A DNA stretch of 64,000 bases from Streptantibioticus ferralitis. Lineage in GTDB: Bacteria > Actinomycetota > Actinomycetes > Streptomycetales > Streptomycetaceae. This document shows positions 27,306-36,500 of the stretch, one piece after another. Under the pieces are notes generated by a model. It searched no databases. It saw only the letters and a list, made by a program, of their open reading frames with translations, and was not told the DNA's origin. The position numbers and the translations under genes are program-made. The stretch covers positions 1 through 64,000 of the forward strand of contig NZ_JARHTQ010000003.1 in the NCBI RefSeq assembly GCF_029223525.1, in the 5' to 3' direction. Within the stretch, counting starts at the first letter, position 1, and each line of letters starts with the position of its first letter.

Positions 27306-29601
27306 CCGGTTGACCGCCGTCTGACGAGCGCTGCGCGCCCCGCTGGGTGCCGCCCTGGCAGTCTGCGGGCGACGGCGCCGGGGTGCGCTCTGCCAGCGGG
27401 AGCACCGGCGGCAGGCCGACGCCTTCGGCCGGCGTCTGCGGCTCCTCCAGGAAGAGGCGCCGTACGACACGCTCCGCCGCGTGCCCGTCGTCGTACGTGC
27501 AAAACCGCGCCCGGAACGCCGCCCGCAGCGCGGCGGCCCGCGGACCGCGCCAGGCACCGCTGGTGAAGGCCTCGATCAGCGCGTCCTCGTCACGGGCGAC
27601 GACGCCGGGCGGCTCGGCGGTGATGTCGAAGTACGTGCCGCGAGCCGCCCGGTACGCCTCCCAGTCCCCGGCGTGGATGACGATCGGCCGGTCCAGGTTG
27701 GCGTAGTCGAACATGACGGACGAGTAGTCGGTGAGCAGTCCGTCGGCGGCCAGGCAGAGTTCCTCGATCGACGGGTGGCCGGAGACGTCGACGACCACCG
27801 CCGCGTCATCGGCCGAGGCCGTTGTCAGTGGCTGCTGATAGAAGTAGTGGGAGCGGACGAGGAGGGCGAACTCCGGCCCGAGCGCGCGGGCGAGGCGTTC
27901 GATGTCCAGCAGGGGGAACGGGCCGCGGCGGTAGTCGCGGTGGGTGGGGGCGTACAGAAGGGCGGTGGTGCCGGTGGCGATACCGAGGCGGTCGCGGACG
28001 CGGAGCACGTCGTCGGCGGTGGCGCGGTACAGGGCGTCGTTGCGCGGATAGCCGTACGCCAAGGTGGTGTACGCCGCCGGGTAGGCGCGCTCCCACACCA
28101 GGGTGGAGTGGCGGTTGGCGGACAGCACGTAGTCCCAGCGGTCCGCGTGGGCCATCAGCCGGGTGAAGTCGGTGCCCGCCGCGGCGGCGGGATAGTCCCG
28201 CAGGTCCAGGCCCATGTGCTTGAGCGGCGTGCCGTGGTGGGTCTGCAGATGGATCTGGCCGGGTCGTTTGGCCAGCCGGTGAGTGAAGTTGACGTTGTTG
28301 ACCAGGTACTTGGCGCGGGCCAGCGCCGTCCAGTAGGCGGCGGAGCCGGGGTGCAGCCGCCGCACGCCCTCCGGCAGGGTGTGCGCGAATTCGGGGGTGG
28401 TAATCCATGCGGTACGGATGTGCGGGGCCAGTTCGCGGACGGCGGCCTCGATGGCGGCGGGGTTGCAGGAGTAGCCCCGGTTCCAGTACGCGGCGAACAC
28501 GGCCAGCCCGGGATCGATACGGCGGTGTGACTGGAGGCGGTAGTGGACTTGGAGCAGCCCGGCCCGCAGTTTCCGGTAGGCCGCCTGGGCCGGCGAGCGC
28601 GCCGAGCGGCGCAACCGGTCGACGCGCCACAGCAGCCGGTAGGTGCGTCCGGCGCCGAGCCTGGTCAGCAGGTAGCGCAACGCGCTGCGCCGGGACGGAT
28701 GCCCGCCGGCCCCCGCCCGCTGTGCCGCCGGGCGGTAGCGGCGGTACTGCGCGCGGCACCGCCGGAAGAACTCCGCGCGGGCCGAACGCGGCAGCCGCCC
28801 CGGCGAGTTGTAGACCGTTCCCAGATGGTCGATCATCCGCTCGAAGAGGACGGGCCGCCAGCGGGCCAGCTGCGGGCGCTCGTCGAGGAAGGCGAACACC
28901 CGGTCGTACTGGTCGAAGATGTCGAAGTGGCGGCGGCTGGTGGTGGAGAGGATGTTGCCGCGCCGACGCTGCCGGTAGTGCAGACATACCTGGTCGAGCA
29001 CCGCGATCGACTCGGCGGCCAGCAGCGTCGGATACGTCCACGGGGTGTCCTCGTAGAAGCCGGACGGGAACGTGAGCCCCAGACGGGCGATGTACTCGCG
29101 GCGGTAGGCCTTGTTGCAGGCGATCATCAGCAGCCGGAGCAGCTCGGGGCGGTCGTCGATGGTGAAGACCGGCGGGCCCGCTTGGCCGAGGTGGTGTGAG
29201 AGGGCGTTGCGCCGTACCTCGCCGGTCCAGTACGTGCGGTCGTAGTCGTAGACCAGCACATCGGGATCACCGGTGTGCCGGAGGCGGTCGGCGATGGCCT
29301 GGAGCGCGCCGGGCGCGAAGGTGTCGTCGCCGTCGAGGAAGAGCAGGTAGTCGCCGCTGGCGCGGGCCATCGCGGCGTTGCGGGCCGGGCCGAGCCCCAT
29401 GTTTCGCGGGAGGTGGACGGCGGTCACCCGGGGGTCGCGGGCGGCGAACTCGTCGATGATCTCGCCGGAGGCGTCCGGCGAGTGGTCGTTGACGGCGATC
29501 ACCTCGAAGTCCGGGTAGTGCTGGGCGAGCACGGACTCCAGGCACTCGGACAGATACGCCTGGACCTGGTAGGCGGGAACGATGACGCTGAAGCGGGGCA
29601 C
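27184..29601 (-). CDS. bifunctional GT2 glycosyltransferase / CDP-glycerol glycerophosphotransferase
   Basis: 805 aa. The N-terminal GT-A glycosyltransferase (about 1-230) opens FSVIVPAYQVQAYLSECLES and has the metal-binding FLDGDD. The C-terminal TagF-type domain (about 370-710) shows QTHHGTPLKHMG, LYAPTHRDY and LLTDYSSVMFDYANLDRP, the histidine and Asp/Ser motifs of poly(glycerophosphate) polymerases. It probably builds or extends a teichoic-acid-like polymer. Start GTG with GGAAGGGA upstream. The last ~85 residues are low-complexity and the final 40 overlap the convergent acyltransferase, so the native stop may have been lost and the tail is not conserved protein. Confidence 0.88.
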   Translation of the reverse strand: MPRFSVIVPAYQVQAYLSECLESVLAQHYPDFEVIAVNDHSPDASGEIIDEFAARDPRVTAVHLPRNMGLGPARNAAMARASGDYLLFLDGDDTFAPGALQAIADRLRHTGDPDVLVYDYDRTYWTGEVRRNALSHHLGQAGPPVFTIDDRPELLRLLMIACNKAYRREYIARLGLTFPSGFYEDTPWTYPTLLAAESIAVLDQVCLHYRQRRRGNILSTTSRRHFDIFDQYDRVFAFLDERPQLARWRPVLFERMIDHLGTVYNSPGRLPRSARAEFFRRCRAQYRRYRPAAQRAGAGGHPSRRSALRYLLTRLGAGRTYRLLWRVDRLRRSARSPAQAAYRKLRAGLLQVHYRLQSHRRIDPGLAVFAAYWNRGYSCNPAAIEAAVRELAPHIRTAWITTPEFAHTLPEGVRRLHPGSAAYWTALARAKYLVNNVNFTHRLAKRPGQIHLQTHHGTPLKHMGLDLRDYPAAAAGTDFTRLMAHADRWDYVLSANRHSTLVWERAYPAAYTTLAYGYPRNDALYRATADDVLRVRDRLGIATGTTALLYAPTHRDYRRGPFPLLDIERLARALGPEFALLVRSHYFYQQPLTTASADDAAVVVDVSGHPSIEELCLAADGLLTDYSSVMFDYANLDRPIVIHAGDWEAYRAARGTYFDITAEPPGVVARDEDALIEAFTSGAWRGPRAAALRAAFRARFCTYDDGHAAERVVRRLFLEEPQTPAEGVGLPPVLPLAERTPAPSPADCQGGTQRGAQRSSDGGQPVSGRTPGAGCGTSAPLPSARSCVPAAWSAAAPTRSPRPST

Positions 29602-29667
29602 GGCACATCCCTTCCAGGAAGGAAACTGCTCAGGTACCCGGCCGGTTACGGCGTCGGGTCACCCGGC

Positions 29668-29691
29668 GGGGACGGCCTGGATCCCGTCCCC
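29668..29691 (-). terminator. probable terminator of the sugar ABC operon
   Basis: GGGGACGG (29668-29675) pairs with CCGTCCCC (29684-29691) around an 8-nt loop, 21 nt after the stop of the last permease gene in the minus direction. Confidence 0.55.
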
Positions 29692-29711
29692 CAACAGGGC
29701 GCGTGCTGCGG

Positions 29712-30611
29712 CTATTTGACGGCGCCCGCCATCACACCTGAGACGAACTGCCGTTGGAAGGCGAAGAACACCACCAGCGGAACGACCATCGAGACGAACG
29801 CACCGGGGGCGAGGACGTCGATGTTGTTGCCGAACTGGCGCACCTGCTGCTGCAGCGCGACGGTGATCGGCGCCGAGTCGCTGTTGGCGAAGATCAGCGC
29901 CACCAGCATGTCGTTCCACACCCACAGGAACTGGAAGATGCCCAGCGACGCGATGGCCGGACCGCCCAGCGGCATGATCACGGTAGTGAAGATCCGGATC
30001 TCGCCCGCCCCGTCCAGCCGCGCCGCCTCCAGCAGTTCGCGGGGGATCTCGGCGAAGAAGTTCCGCAGCAGGAAGATCGCGAAGGGCAGCCCGAAGGCGG
30101 TGTGGAAGAGCACCACGCCGGTGATCGAACCGAAGATTCCGATGTCGCCGAAGAGCCGGGCGACCGGGATCAGCGCGATCTGGACCGGTACCACCAGCAG
30201 CCCCACGACGGTGAGGAACCACCAGTCGCGGCCCCGGAAGTCCAGCCATGCGAACGCGTACCCCGCCAGCGCGCCGATCACCACCACCAGCACGGTGGCC
30301 GGGACGGTGATGTAGAGCGTGTTGAGCAGGGAGTGGGTGATGGTGCCGTTGCTCAGCAGCGCCCGGAAGTTGGCGACGGTCAGCTGCGAGGGGGCGGTGA
30401 GGACCTTCCACCAGCCGGACGCGGCGATGTCGGTGTTGCTGCGCAGCGAGGACAGCAGCAGCCCGATCGTGGGCATCAGCCAGAACAGGGCGATGACGAC
30501 CAGCGCGACACGCAGCACGCCGCCGCCCGCGCGGCTCGCCAGCCGTGACGCGAGGGTCGGTCCGCGCCGTGCCGGAGCGGCGCCCGCGGTCGCGGTGTCG
30601 ACGGAGGTCAT
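29712..30611 (-). CDS. sugar ABC transporter permease (MalG-like)
   Basis: 299 aa with six membrane segments, a CUT1 importer inner-membrane subunit. The cytoplasmic EAA loop that contacts the ATPase is EIPRELLEAARLDGAGEIRI. The end, FQRQFVSGVMAGAVK, is the family's usual C-terminus. Start: ATG preceded by GGGAGGGA; it overlaps the stop of the preceding permease gene by 4 nt (ATGA), so translation is coupled. No ATP-binding subunit is encoded nearby; in Streptomyces the shared ATPase MsiK serves such importers. Confidence 0.94.
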   Translation of the reverse strand: MTSVDTATAGAAPARRGPTLASRLASRAGGGVLRVALVVIALFWLMPTIGLLLSSLRSNTDIAASGWWKVLTAPSQLTVANFRALLSNGTITHSLLNTLYITVPATVLVVVIGALAGYAFAWLDFRGRDWWFLTVVGLLVVPVQIALIPVARLFGDIGIFGSITGVVLFHTAFGLPFAIFLLRNFFAEIPRELLEAARLDGAGEIRIFTTVIMPLGGPAIASLGIFQFLWVWNDMLVALIFANSDSAPITVALQQQVRQFGNNIDVLAPGAFVSMVVPLVVFFAFQRQFVSGVMAGAVK

Positions 30612-31963
30612 CGGCGTCCCTCCCTTCTGATCCGGCGGATGTTGAAGATCATCACGGGCAGCACGAGAAGCAGCAGCAGAACGGAGATGGCGCTGCCGAC
30701 GCCCTGGTCGTTGCCGCCGCCGAAGGAGGTCAGATACAGCTTCAGGGCGAGCACCATCGCGTTGTTCTGGGTCGCCCCTGGCGCGATGATGTACACCAGG
30801 TCGAAGATCTTCAGCACGTTGATCATCAGCGTGACGACGACCACGGCCAGTACCGGCGCCAGCAGCGGCACGGTGATCTTGCGGAAGACCTGCCACTCGT
30901 TGGCGCCGTCGACCCGCGCGGCTTCCAGCAGTTCGCGTGGCACACCGGCGAGCCCGGCCGCGATCAGCACCATTGCGAAGCCCGCCCACATCCACACATA
31001 GGCGCCGATGATCGACGGAGTGACCAGCGTCGGGCCGAGCCAGTCGACGCCGCCGTACCTGGCCGCGAAGTTCGAGGCGGGCAGCCGTAGTTGGGCGCCT
31101 TGTGCGGTGGCGGGCAACGTGAACGTGCCATCGGCCGCCGTCTTCGCGGACGCCACGACCCGGCCGACCTTGACCGCCTGGACGGTGACGCCCTTCAGCC
31201 CCTTCTCGCCGGGGTCGATGACACCGGCCCGACCGCCGCCCCCCGGAGTGAAGTCCAGCCAGACCGTGCCGGTGATGCCGCCGCCCCGCGGTCGTCCGGC
31301 CTGCTGGGCGCTGGACGGCAGCTCGGCCTGCGGAATGCCGACCAGCGGCAGCAGCGCCGCGGTGCCGGGGCGCACCGTGGACCTGGTGGTGTAGGAGCCG
31401 CCCGCCGTCGGCGCCAGATCGGCGCCGGGACGCGGTCGTGCGCCCGGGTACGCCGAGCCCGCCGAGAACGTGTCATGGACGCTGGAGATCACCGCGTTGG
31501 CCACGCCCTGGTTCGGGTCCTGCTCGTAGACCAGCCGGAAGATGATCCCGGCCGCGAGCATGGAGATCGCCATCGGCATGAAGACCACCAGTTTGAACGC
31601 CGTTCCCCAGCGCACCCGTTCGGTGAGCACGGCGAAGATCAGCCCCAGCGCGGTGGTGATCGACGGCGCGACCACCACCCAGATCGCGTTGTTCCTGACC
31701 GCCGTCAGGGTCCCGGAGTCGGAGAAGACCGTGCCGTAGTTCCGTACGCCGACGAAGCCGGAGCCGCCCGCGTCGTAGAGGCTGCGGACGATCGAGTAGC
31801 CGATCGGATAGACGACCAGCGCGCCGAGCAGCACCAGCGCGGGCAGCAGGAACAGTGCCGCCACCCATGGCCGTGTCCCGGTGATGCCCTTGGCCCTGCG
31901 GGGCGTTCCGGCAGGCGGCGTGACAGGTCCGGCCGTATCGGGCGCGGCCATCGAGGCGGACAT
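30608..31963 (-). CDS. sugar ABC transporter permease (MalF-like) with SdrD-B-like insert
   Basis: 451 aa, about 150 longer than a typical CUT1 permease. TM segments lie at the N-terminus and after residue ~310, with the EAA loop VPRELLEAARVDGANEWQVF. Between them, about residues 170-310, is an insert containing ITGTVWLDF, VIDPGEKGLKGVTVQAV and SAKTAADGTFTLP, the pattern of SdrD-B or carboxypeptidase-regulatory Ig-like folds. It should lie outside the membrane, perhaps contacting the solute-binding protein as the MalF P2 loop does. It starts 6 nt after the binding-protein gene. Confidence 0.9.
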   Translation of the reverse strand: MSASMAAPDTAGPVTPPAGTPRRAKGITGTRPWVAALFLLPALVLLGALVVYPIGYSIVRSLYDAGGSGFVGVRNYGTVFSDSGTLTAVRNNAIWVVVAPSITTALGLIFAVLTERVRWGTAFKLVVFMPMAISMLAAGIIFRLVYEQDPNQGVANAVISSVHDTFSAGSAYPGARPRPGADLAPTAGGSYTTRSTVRPGTAALLPLVGIPQAELPSSAQQAGRPRGGGITGTVWLDFTPGGGGRAGVIDPGEKGLKGVTVQAVKVGRVVASAKTAADGTFTLPATAQGAQLRLPASNFAARYGGVDWLGPTLVTPSIIGAYVWMWAGFAMVLIAAGLAGVPRELLEAARVDGANEWQVFRKITVPLLAPVLAVVVVTLMINVLKIFDLVYIIAPGATQNNAMVLALKLYLTSFGGGNDQGVGSAISVLLLLLVLPVMIFNIRRIRREGRR

Positions 31964-31969
31964 CGCCGG

Positions 31970-33340
31970 TCAGCCGTTCCCGTACGCCTTGGCGGCATCG
32001 GCCTCCAGCGCCCGCTGCGCGCCTGCCACATTGCCCGGGTTGGCGAGGAAGTCCTGGAGGTCCTTCCACTCGCCCTCGCCCTTGGTGCCGCCGAAGGCCG
32101 CCGGTGCCTGGTCCGACATATCGAAGCGGAAGCCGTCCCCAGCCCCGATCAGCGCCTTGGCGATATTGCGCGTCACATCGTCCGGATACACCGAGAGGTC
32201 CAGCGACTTCTCGGGCGAGAGGAAGCCGCCGGCCTGCGCCCAGATCTTCGCCGCGTCCGACGAGGCGAGGAAGGTCAGCAGTGCCTGCGCGCCCTTGGCG
32301 TCCTTCAGCGCCACCGCGATGTCCGCGCCGACGGTTACCGGCGGCTTGCCGCTGCCGACCGCCGGGAACGGGAAGACCTTGGCGTCCGTCCCGACCTTCG
32401 CCTTGGTGTTGGCCTCGATGAACCCGGCGACGAAGTCGCCCTCGTAGACCATCGCCGCTCCGGGCGGATTGCCGGTGAACGTCTGCGTGACCGACTTGGG
32501 GAAATCCGTCTGCAGTGCGCCCGTATGGCCGCCCGCGAGCAGCTGGTCCTTACCGAACAACTGGTCGAGGGTGGTGAGCGCGTCCTTGACCGAGGGATCC
32601 GTCCACTTGATCTTGTGTTGGGCCAGCTCGTCGTACTTCTGCGGGCCCGCCTGGCTCAGATAGACGTTCTCGAACCAGTCGGTCAGCGGCCAGCCGTCCG
32701 CGCCGCCGACCGACACCGGCGGAGTGCCGGAGTCGGAGATGGTCTGCGCGGTCTTGAGGAAGTCCGCCCAGGTGTTCGGCACACTCACCCCCGCCGACTG
32801 GAAGGCGGCCGAGTTGTACCAGATCAGCGACTTGTTGGCGGCCTTGAACGGTACGCCGTACTGCTTGCCGTTGTACGCGCCCAACTTCTGCCAGCCCGCG
32901 GAGAAGTTGGCGGTCAACTGGGCCTGCACATCGGCGTTGACCGGCTTGATCCAGCCCTTCTGTGCGAACTGGTCCAGCACACCGGGCTGGGCGAGCAGCG
33001 CGACATCCGGCGGCTTGCCGCCCTCGATCTTGGTACCGAGGAAGGTGGACTCGCTGTCTCCGGTCGGGGTGAAGGTGACCGAAGCGCCGGTGCGCCTGCC
33101 GAACTCATTGAGCACCTTCTGCATGTTCTGCTGTTCGGCGCCGGTCCACACCGCCGCCAACTCCAGGTGCTGGCCGTGTAGATCCGGCAGCTTCACGGCG
33201 GACTGGCTGCCTCCGGCGCCCGGTGACTGGCCGCCGTTGTCGCTCTTGCCGCCGCCGCTGCCGCAGCCTGCCGCGCCGAGTGCGAGTGCGGCCACCGCCG
33301 TCATGGCGAGTGCGGCGTGAGCCCTGCGCGAGGTACGCAT
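31970..33340 (-). CDS. extracellular sugar-binding lipoprotein (SBP family 1)
   Basis: 456 aa. The N-terminus MRTSRRAHAALAM leads to a lipobox LGAAGC, then a Gly/Ser linker and a family-1 solute-binding fold (FGRRTGASVTFTPTGDSES, PPDVALLAQPG, YGVPFKAANKSLIWYN). It delivers an unknown oligosaccharide to the two permeases encoded just downstream. GGGGGAAGGG upstream fixes the start. It is first gene of a three-gene operon with an inverted repeat in its promoter region. Ligand cannot be read from sequence; no LacI regulator or glycosidase is adjacent. Confidence 0.94.
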   Translation of the reverse strand: MRTSRRAHAALAMTAVAALALGAAGCGSGGGKSDNGGQSPGAGGSQSAVKLPDLHGQHLELAAVWTGAEQQNMQKVLNEFGRRTGASVTFTPTGDSESTFLGTKIEGGKPPDVALLAQPGVLDQFAQKGWIKPVNADVQAQLTANFSAGWQKLGAYNGKQYGVPFKAANKSLIWYNSAAFQSAGVSVPNTWADFLKTAQTISDSGTPPVSVGGADGWPLTDWFENVYLSQAGPQKYDELAQHKIKWTDPSVKDALTTLDQLFGKDQLLAGGHTGALQTDFPKSVTQTFTGNPPGAAMVYEGDFVAGFIEANTKAKVGTDAKVFPFPAVGSGKPPVTVGADIAVALKDAKGAQALLTFLASSDAAKIWAQAGGFLSPEKSLDLSVYPDDVTRNIAKALIGAGDGFRFDMSDQAPAAFGGTKGEGEWKDLQDFLANPGNVAGAQRALEADAAKAYGNG

Positions 33341-33428
33341 CTGCCCTTCCCCCTGCCTGCCGGAAACGTGCGACAGTCGTACGCCCGCGGCTCAGCCCCC
33401 GCAAGGCCGCCTGCGGGAGCGGGCAGCC

Positions 33429-33456
33429 GATCGTGACCATGATGTGATGCACGATC
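33429..33456. promoter_or_regulatory. inverted repeat upstream of sugar ABC operon
   Basis: GATCGTG (33429-33435) and CACGATC (33450-33456) form a 7-bp inverted repeat with a 14-bp spacer, 90-115 bp before the binding-protein start. The region is AT-richer than its surroundings. It could be the operator of a carbohydrate regulator encoded elsewhere. It is not a DasR-type site. Confidence 0.45.
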
Positions 33457-33543
33457 AAACACGTGATTTTTCACCGCAATTGGCGGGTCGGCGGGGAAAG
33501 GCGCGAGCGATCACAACGCGACGGCGCAAGGGGACGCACAGCG

Positions 33544-36500
33544 TCAGACAAGCGCCTCCGGCGAATCGGCGCCAACCGATTCCGCCGCCCGCTGCAGCGC
33601 GCTGGCCAGAAGTGCCAGATCCGTAGGCCCGTTGCCGAGCTCCCGCACCGGCCGCCGTGTCGGCGGATCCCCCATCCGCTCCCACTCAACCGGCACGACC
33701 GTGGGCCGCAGCGTGGCCGTTCGTGGAATCCGGCCGCTCACCCTGCCCGCCTGGAACGGCGTCACCGCCCCGTCCGGCCTGCGCAAGTACCCGCGCCCGG
33801 GCAGCTGTTCAGCCAGCCCGGCGGGCTCCTCCACATGCACCAGCAGGGCAGCGGACTCCGGGTCCTCGGTGCGCAGCGCGATCCTCAGCCGCGAGCGGTC
33901 GTCGGCCTCGGTGCCCGCCGTACGCTCCGGTCGCCCGGTCGACACGACCAGGTGGACGCCCAGCCGGGCCCCGGCCCGGGCCAGCGCCTCGACCGCCCGT
34001 ACCACCGAACCCGCCGCCGGACGGCCCGGACTGCCGAGCGCGGGTGCGGTCAGCGCGTCGAAGTCGTCCACTATGACGACCAGTCGGGGCAGCGCCGCCG
34101 CTTCCCTGCTGCGCAGCTTCACCGCGCCCTCCGCGGACGGCTGTTCGGCCGACGGCCGCGCCGTACCGGGCCCGGTACGCGGTATGCCCAACTGCTCGGC
34201 GAGCCGGCGCTGGGCGTGCCAGGACTCGAACGACTCGCCGCCCAGCAACTCCTCGCGGCGCTTGAGCTCCGCCGCCAGCGCCTGGGCGAACTCCCGCATA
34301 CGGGATGGATCGGAGGCGGCCAGATACGTCGAGACATGCGGCAGATCCGTGCAGACCCGCAAGCCCTCGCCGCGCTCCGGCGAACCGTCGACCAGCACCA
34401 GCGTCAACTCGTCGGGCCGGGCAGCCGCCGCCAGCGCCGCCGCCACGGAGCGCAGCAACTCGGTCTTGCCCGCGCCCGGTGCGCCGCCGACCAGCAGATG
34501 CGGCCCCTCGGCGGCCAGGTCCACCGCGACCGTGCCTTCGGGCCCCGCCCCCAACGTGGCCCGGGGCGCGGTGGGTTCGTCCGTCCAACGTGCCGAGATC
34601 TTCGACGGCGTGGCCAGCGCGAGGTCCAGCTGGTCCAGCAGCCGGGCCGTGTCCGGCAATGCGCTGCGGCCCCGGCGCCCCACGGCGTCCGCCTCCCGCA
34701 ACGGCGCCAGCGCTCGCCCGAACCGCTCCGCCCAGGCGCCGGAGACCGCGTCAACGACCGCGCGGGCGGGGCCTTCCGGGGCGAGGGCCAAGGTCGTCGC
34801 CACGTCGCCCTCCAGCCGGGCGAGCGCACCGCACCGAGCCGCCAGCCGGTCGGCCGACTCGGCCAGGCACACCAGATGGATCCCGGCAGCGGGACCGGCA
34901 TGCGCCAGCCGTGCCACCGACTCGCGCAGTGTGGCGGAACCGGGGTCGCCGTCCACCACCACGACCGTGTACGGACCGGAACGCCCGGCCGCCACCGCGG
35001 CCACCGCCTCCGGCTCCGCCGACGGCCAGCCCGCGCCGAGCGGCCCGTCGTCCAGCCGCCGCGCCAACTCCGCGGTGCGCGCCTCGGCCTGCTCCCGGTC
35101 GAAGGCGAGCAGCAGTCGGCAGTCCTGGCCGTGCGCCGGACGCAGATGCGGCAGCCAGTTCAGCCATGACCACTCGTCGGCGCGCTGGTCCATACCGCGG
35201 GAGCGGTCCGCGCTGATCAGGACCAGCTCAAGCGTGGCGGGGGAGTGCAGCGCGCACAGCTGCGCCACGACCGAGCGGGCCAGGCCGCTCAGCCGCGGCC
35301 GGGGCCCGATGATCCCGAGCGAGCCCGCGCCGCGCAGGCCGACGGTGACCGGCACGGAGGGCAGCAGGCCGTCGTCGGTCGGCAGATCGGTGGAGCCGAG
35401 CCGCACCGCCAGCGCGTCGGGGTGGCCGCAGCCGCGCTCCCACAGTCGCGGCCCCGGGCCCAGCGCGGTCACCAGAACGGCGGCCGGGTCGGGGGCCCGC
35501 TCCCGTAGCGCGGCCGCCTCGGCGGTCAGCCGGTCATGGCCGGAGCGTCCGCGGTCGCCGCGCCCGGCGCCGCGGCCCGAGGCGAGCCGCCGGGCCAAGG
35601 CCCCTATCGCACCGGACAGCCCGCCGCGCGCCCCCGGCGTCTCCCCGAAGACCCCGCCCCGTCCGGCCATGGTCACCGCGTCCCGCGCGACGGCCGCCAG
35701 CCGATCCCGTGTCGCGGTACGTGAGGCGGGGGCGCCTGCCGCTGGGGCCGCGCCGGGGGCGGTGGGGACGTCCGCTGCTGTGGGGCGCTGTGGGCTCGCG
35801 CCGGTTCCGAGTGGCGTGTCCGCGTGGGCGCGGGCGGCGTTGGCCGCCGTGCCGGGACCGGGCTGGACGGATTGGGCGGTGCCGTCCGGGCCGGTGGTCC
35901 TGCCCGGGGTGCTTCCGGGGGCGTGCGGGGCGGTCGCTTCGGCGGCGGACGCGGGGTGCGCGCCGGTTCCGGCGCGGGTGTTGTCCGGGCCCGCGCCGGG
36001 GTTTGCGTGGCGGGCGTGAGCGGTGTCCGGCGCCGCATCGGGTGCCGTGGTGGGGCGGGGGCCCGGGCTGGTGCCGGTGGTGTGCGTGGTGGGGGCGTCG
36101 GGGCTTGCGGCGCCGCGTGTCTGGTGCGCCGCGGTCCCGGCGCGTTCCGGGCCTGCGCTGGGTTCGGTACGGCGGCCCGGGCCTGCTTCGGATCCGGTGT
36201 CGTGCCTGCCGGGGCCCATGGCGGCGTTGCCCGCGGGGGCGTCGCTACCGCGTGCTGCCGCGCCGATGGGGCCGGGTACGCCGGTGAAGTCCCCTGCGGG
36301 GGCTGGTGGTTGCCCGTTGCCGGTGCCGCCGTGCGGTGCCTCCGCCGCGTGACCGGAGGTCAACTCGCCGTCCCGCGCGCCGGGTTCGCCGCCCGGGGCC
36401 TGTGCGGCCGTACCGTCCGACGAGGCCGCCCGCCCGGGCTGCGCCGGGCTGGAACCGGAACCGGTTCCGTGCGGCGCCGTTTGACCCGGCGGGAGGCCGG

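Noticed and set aside
27822-27842. A TTGTCAGTG-N8-TAGAAG match to the RecA-NDp promoter
   Set aside because: It lies on the strand antisense to the glycerophosphotransferase, the -10 lacks the required final T, and no gene starts downstream.
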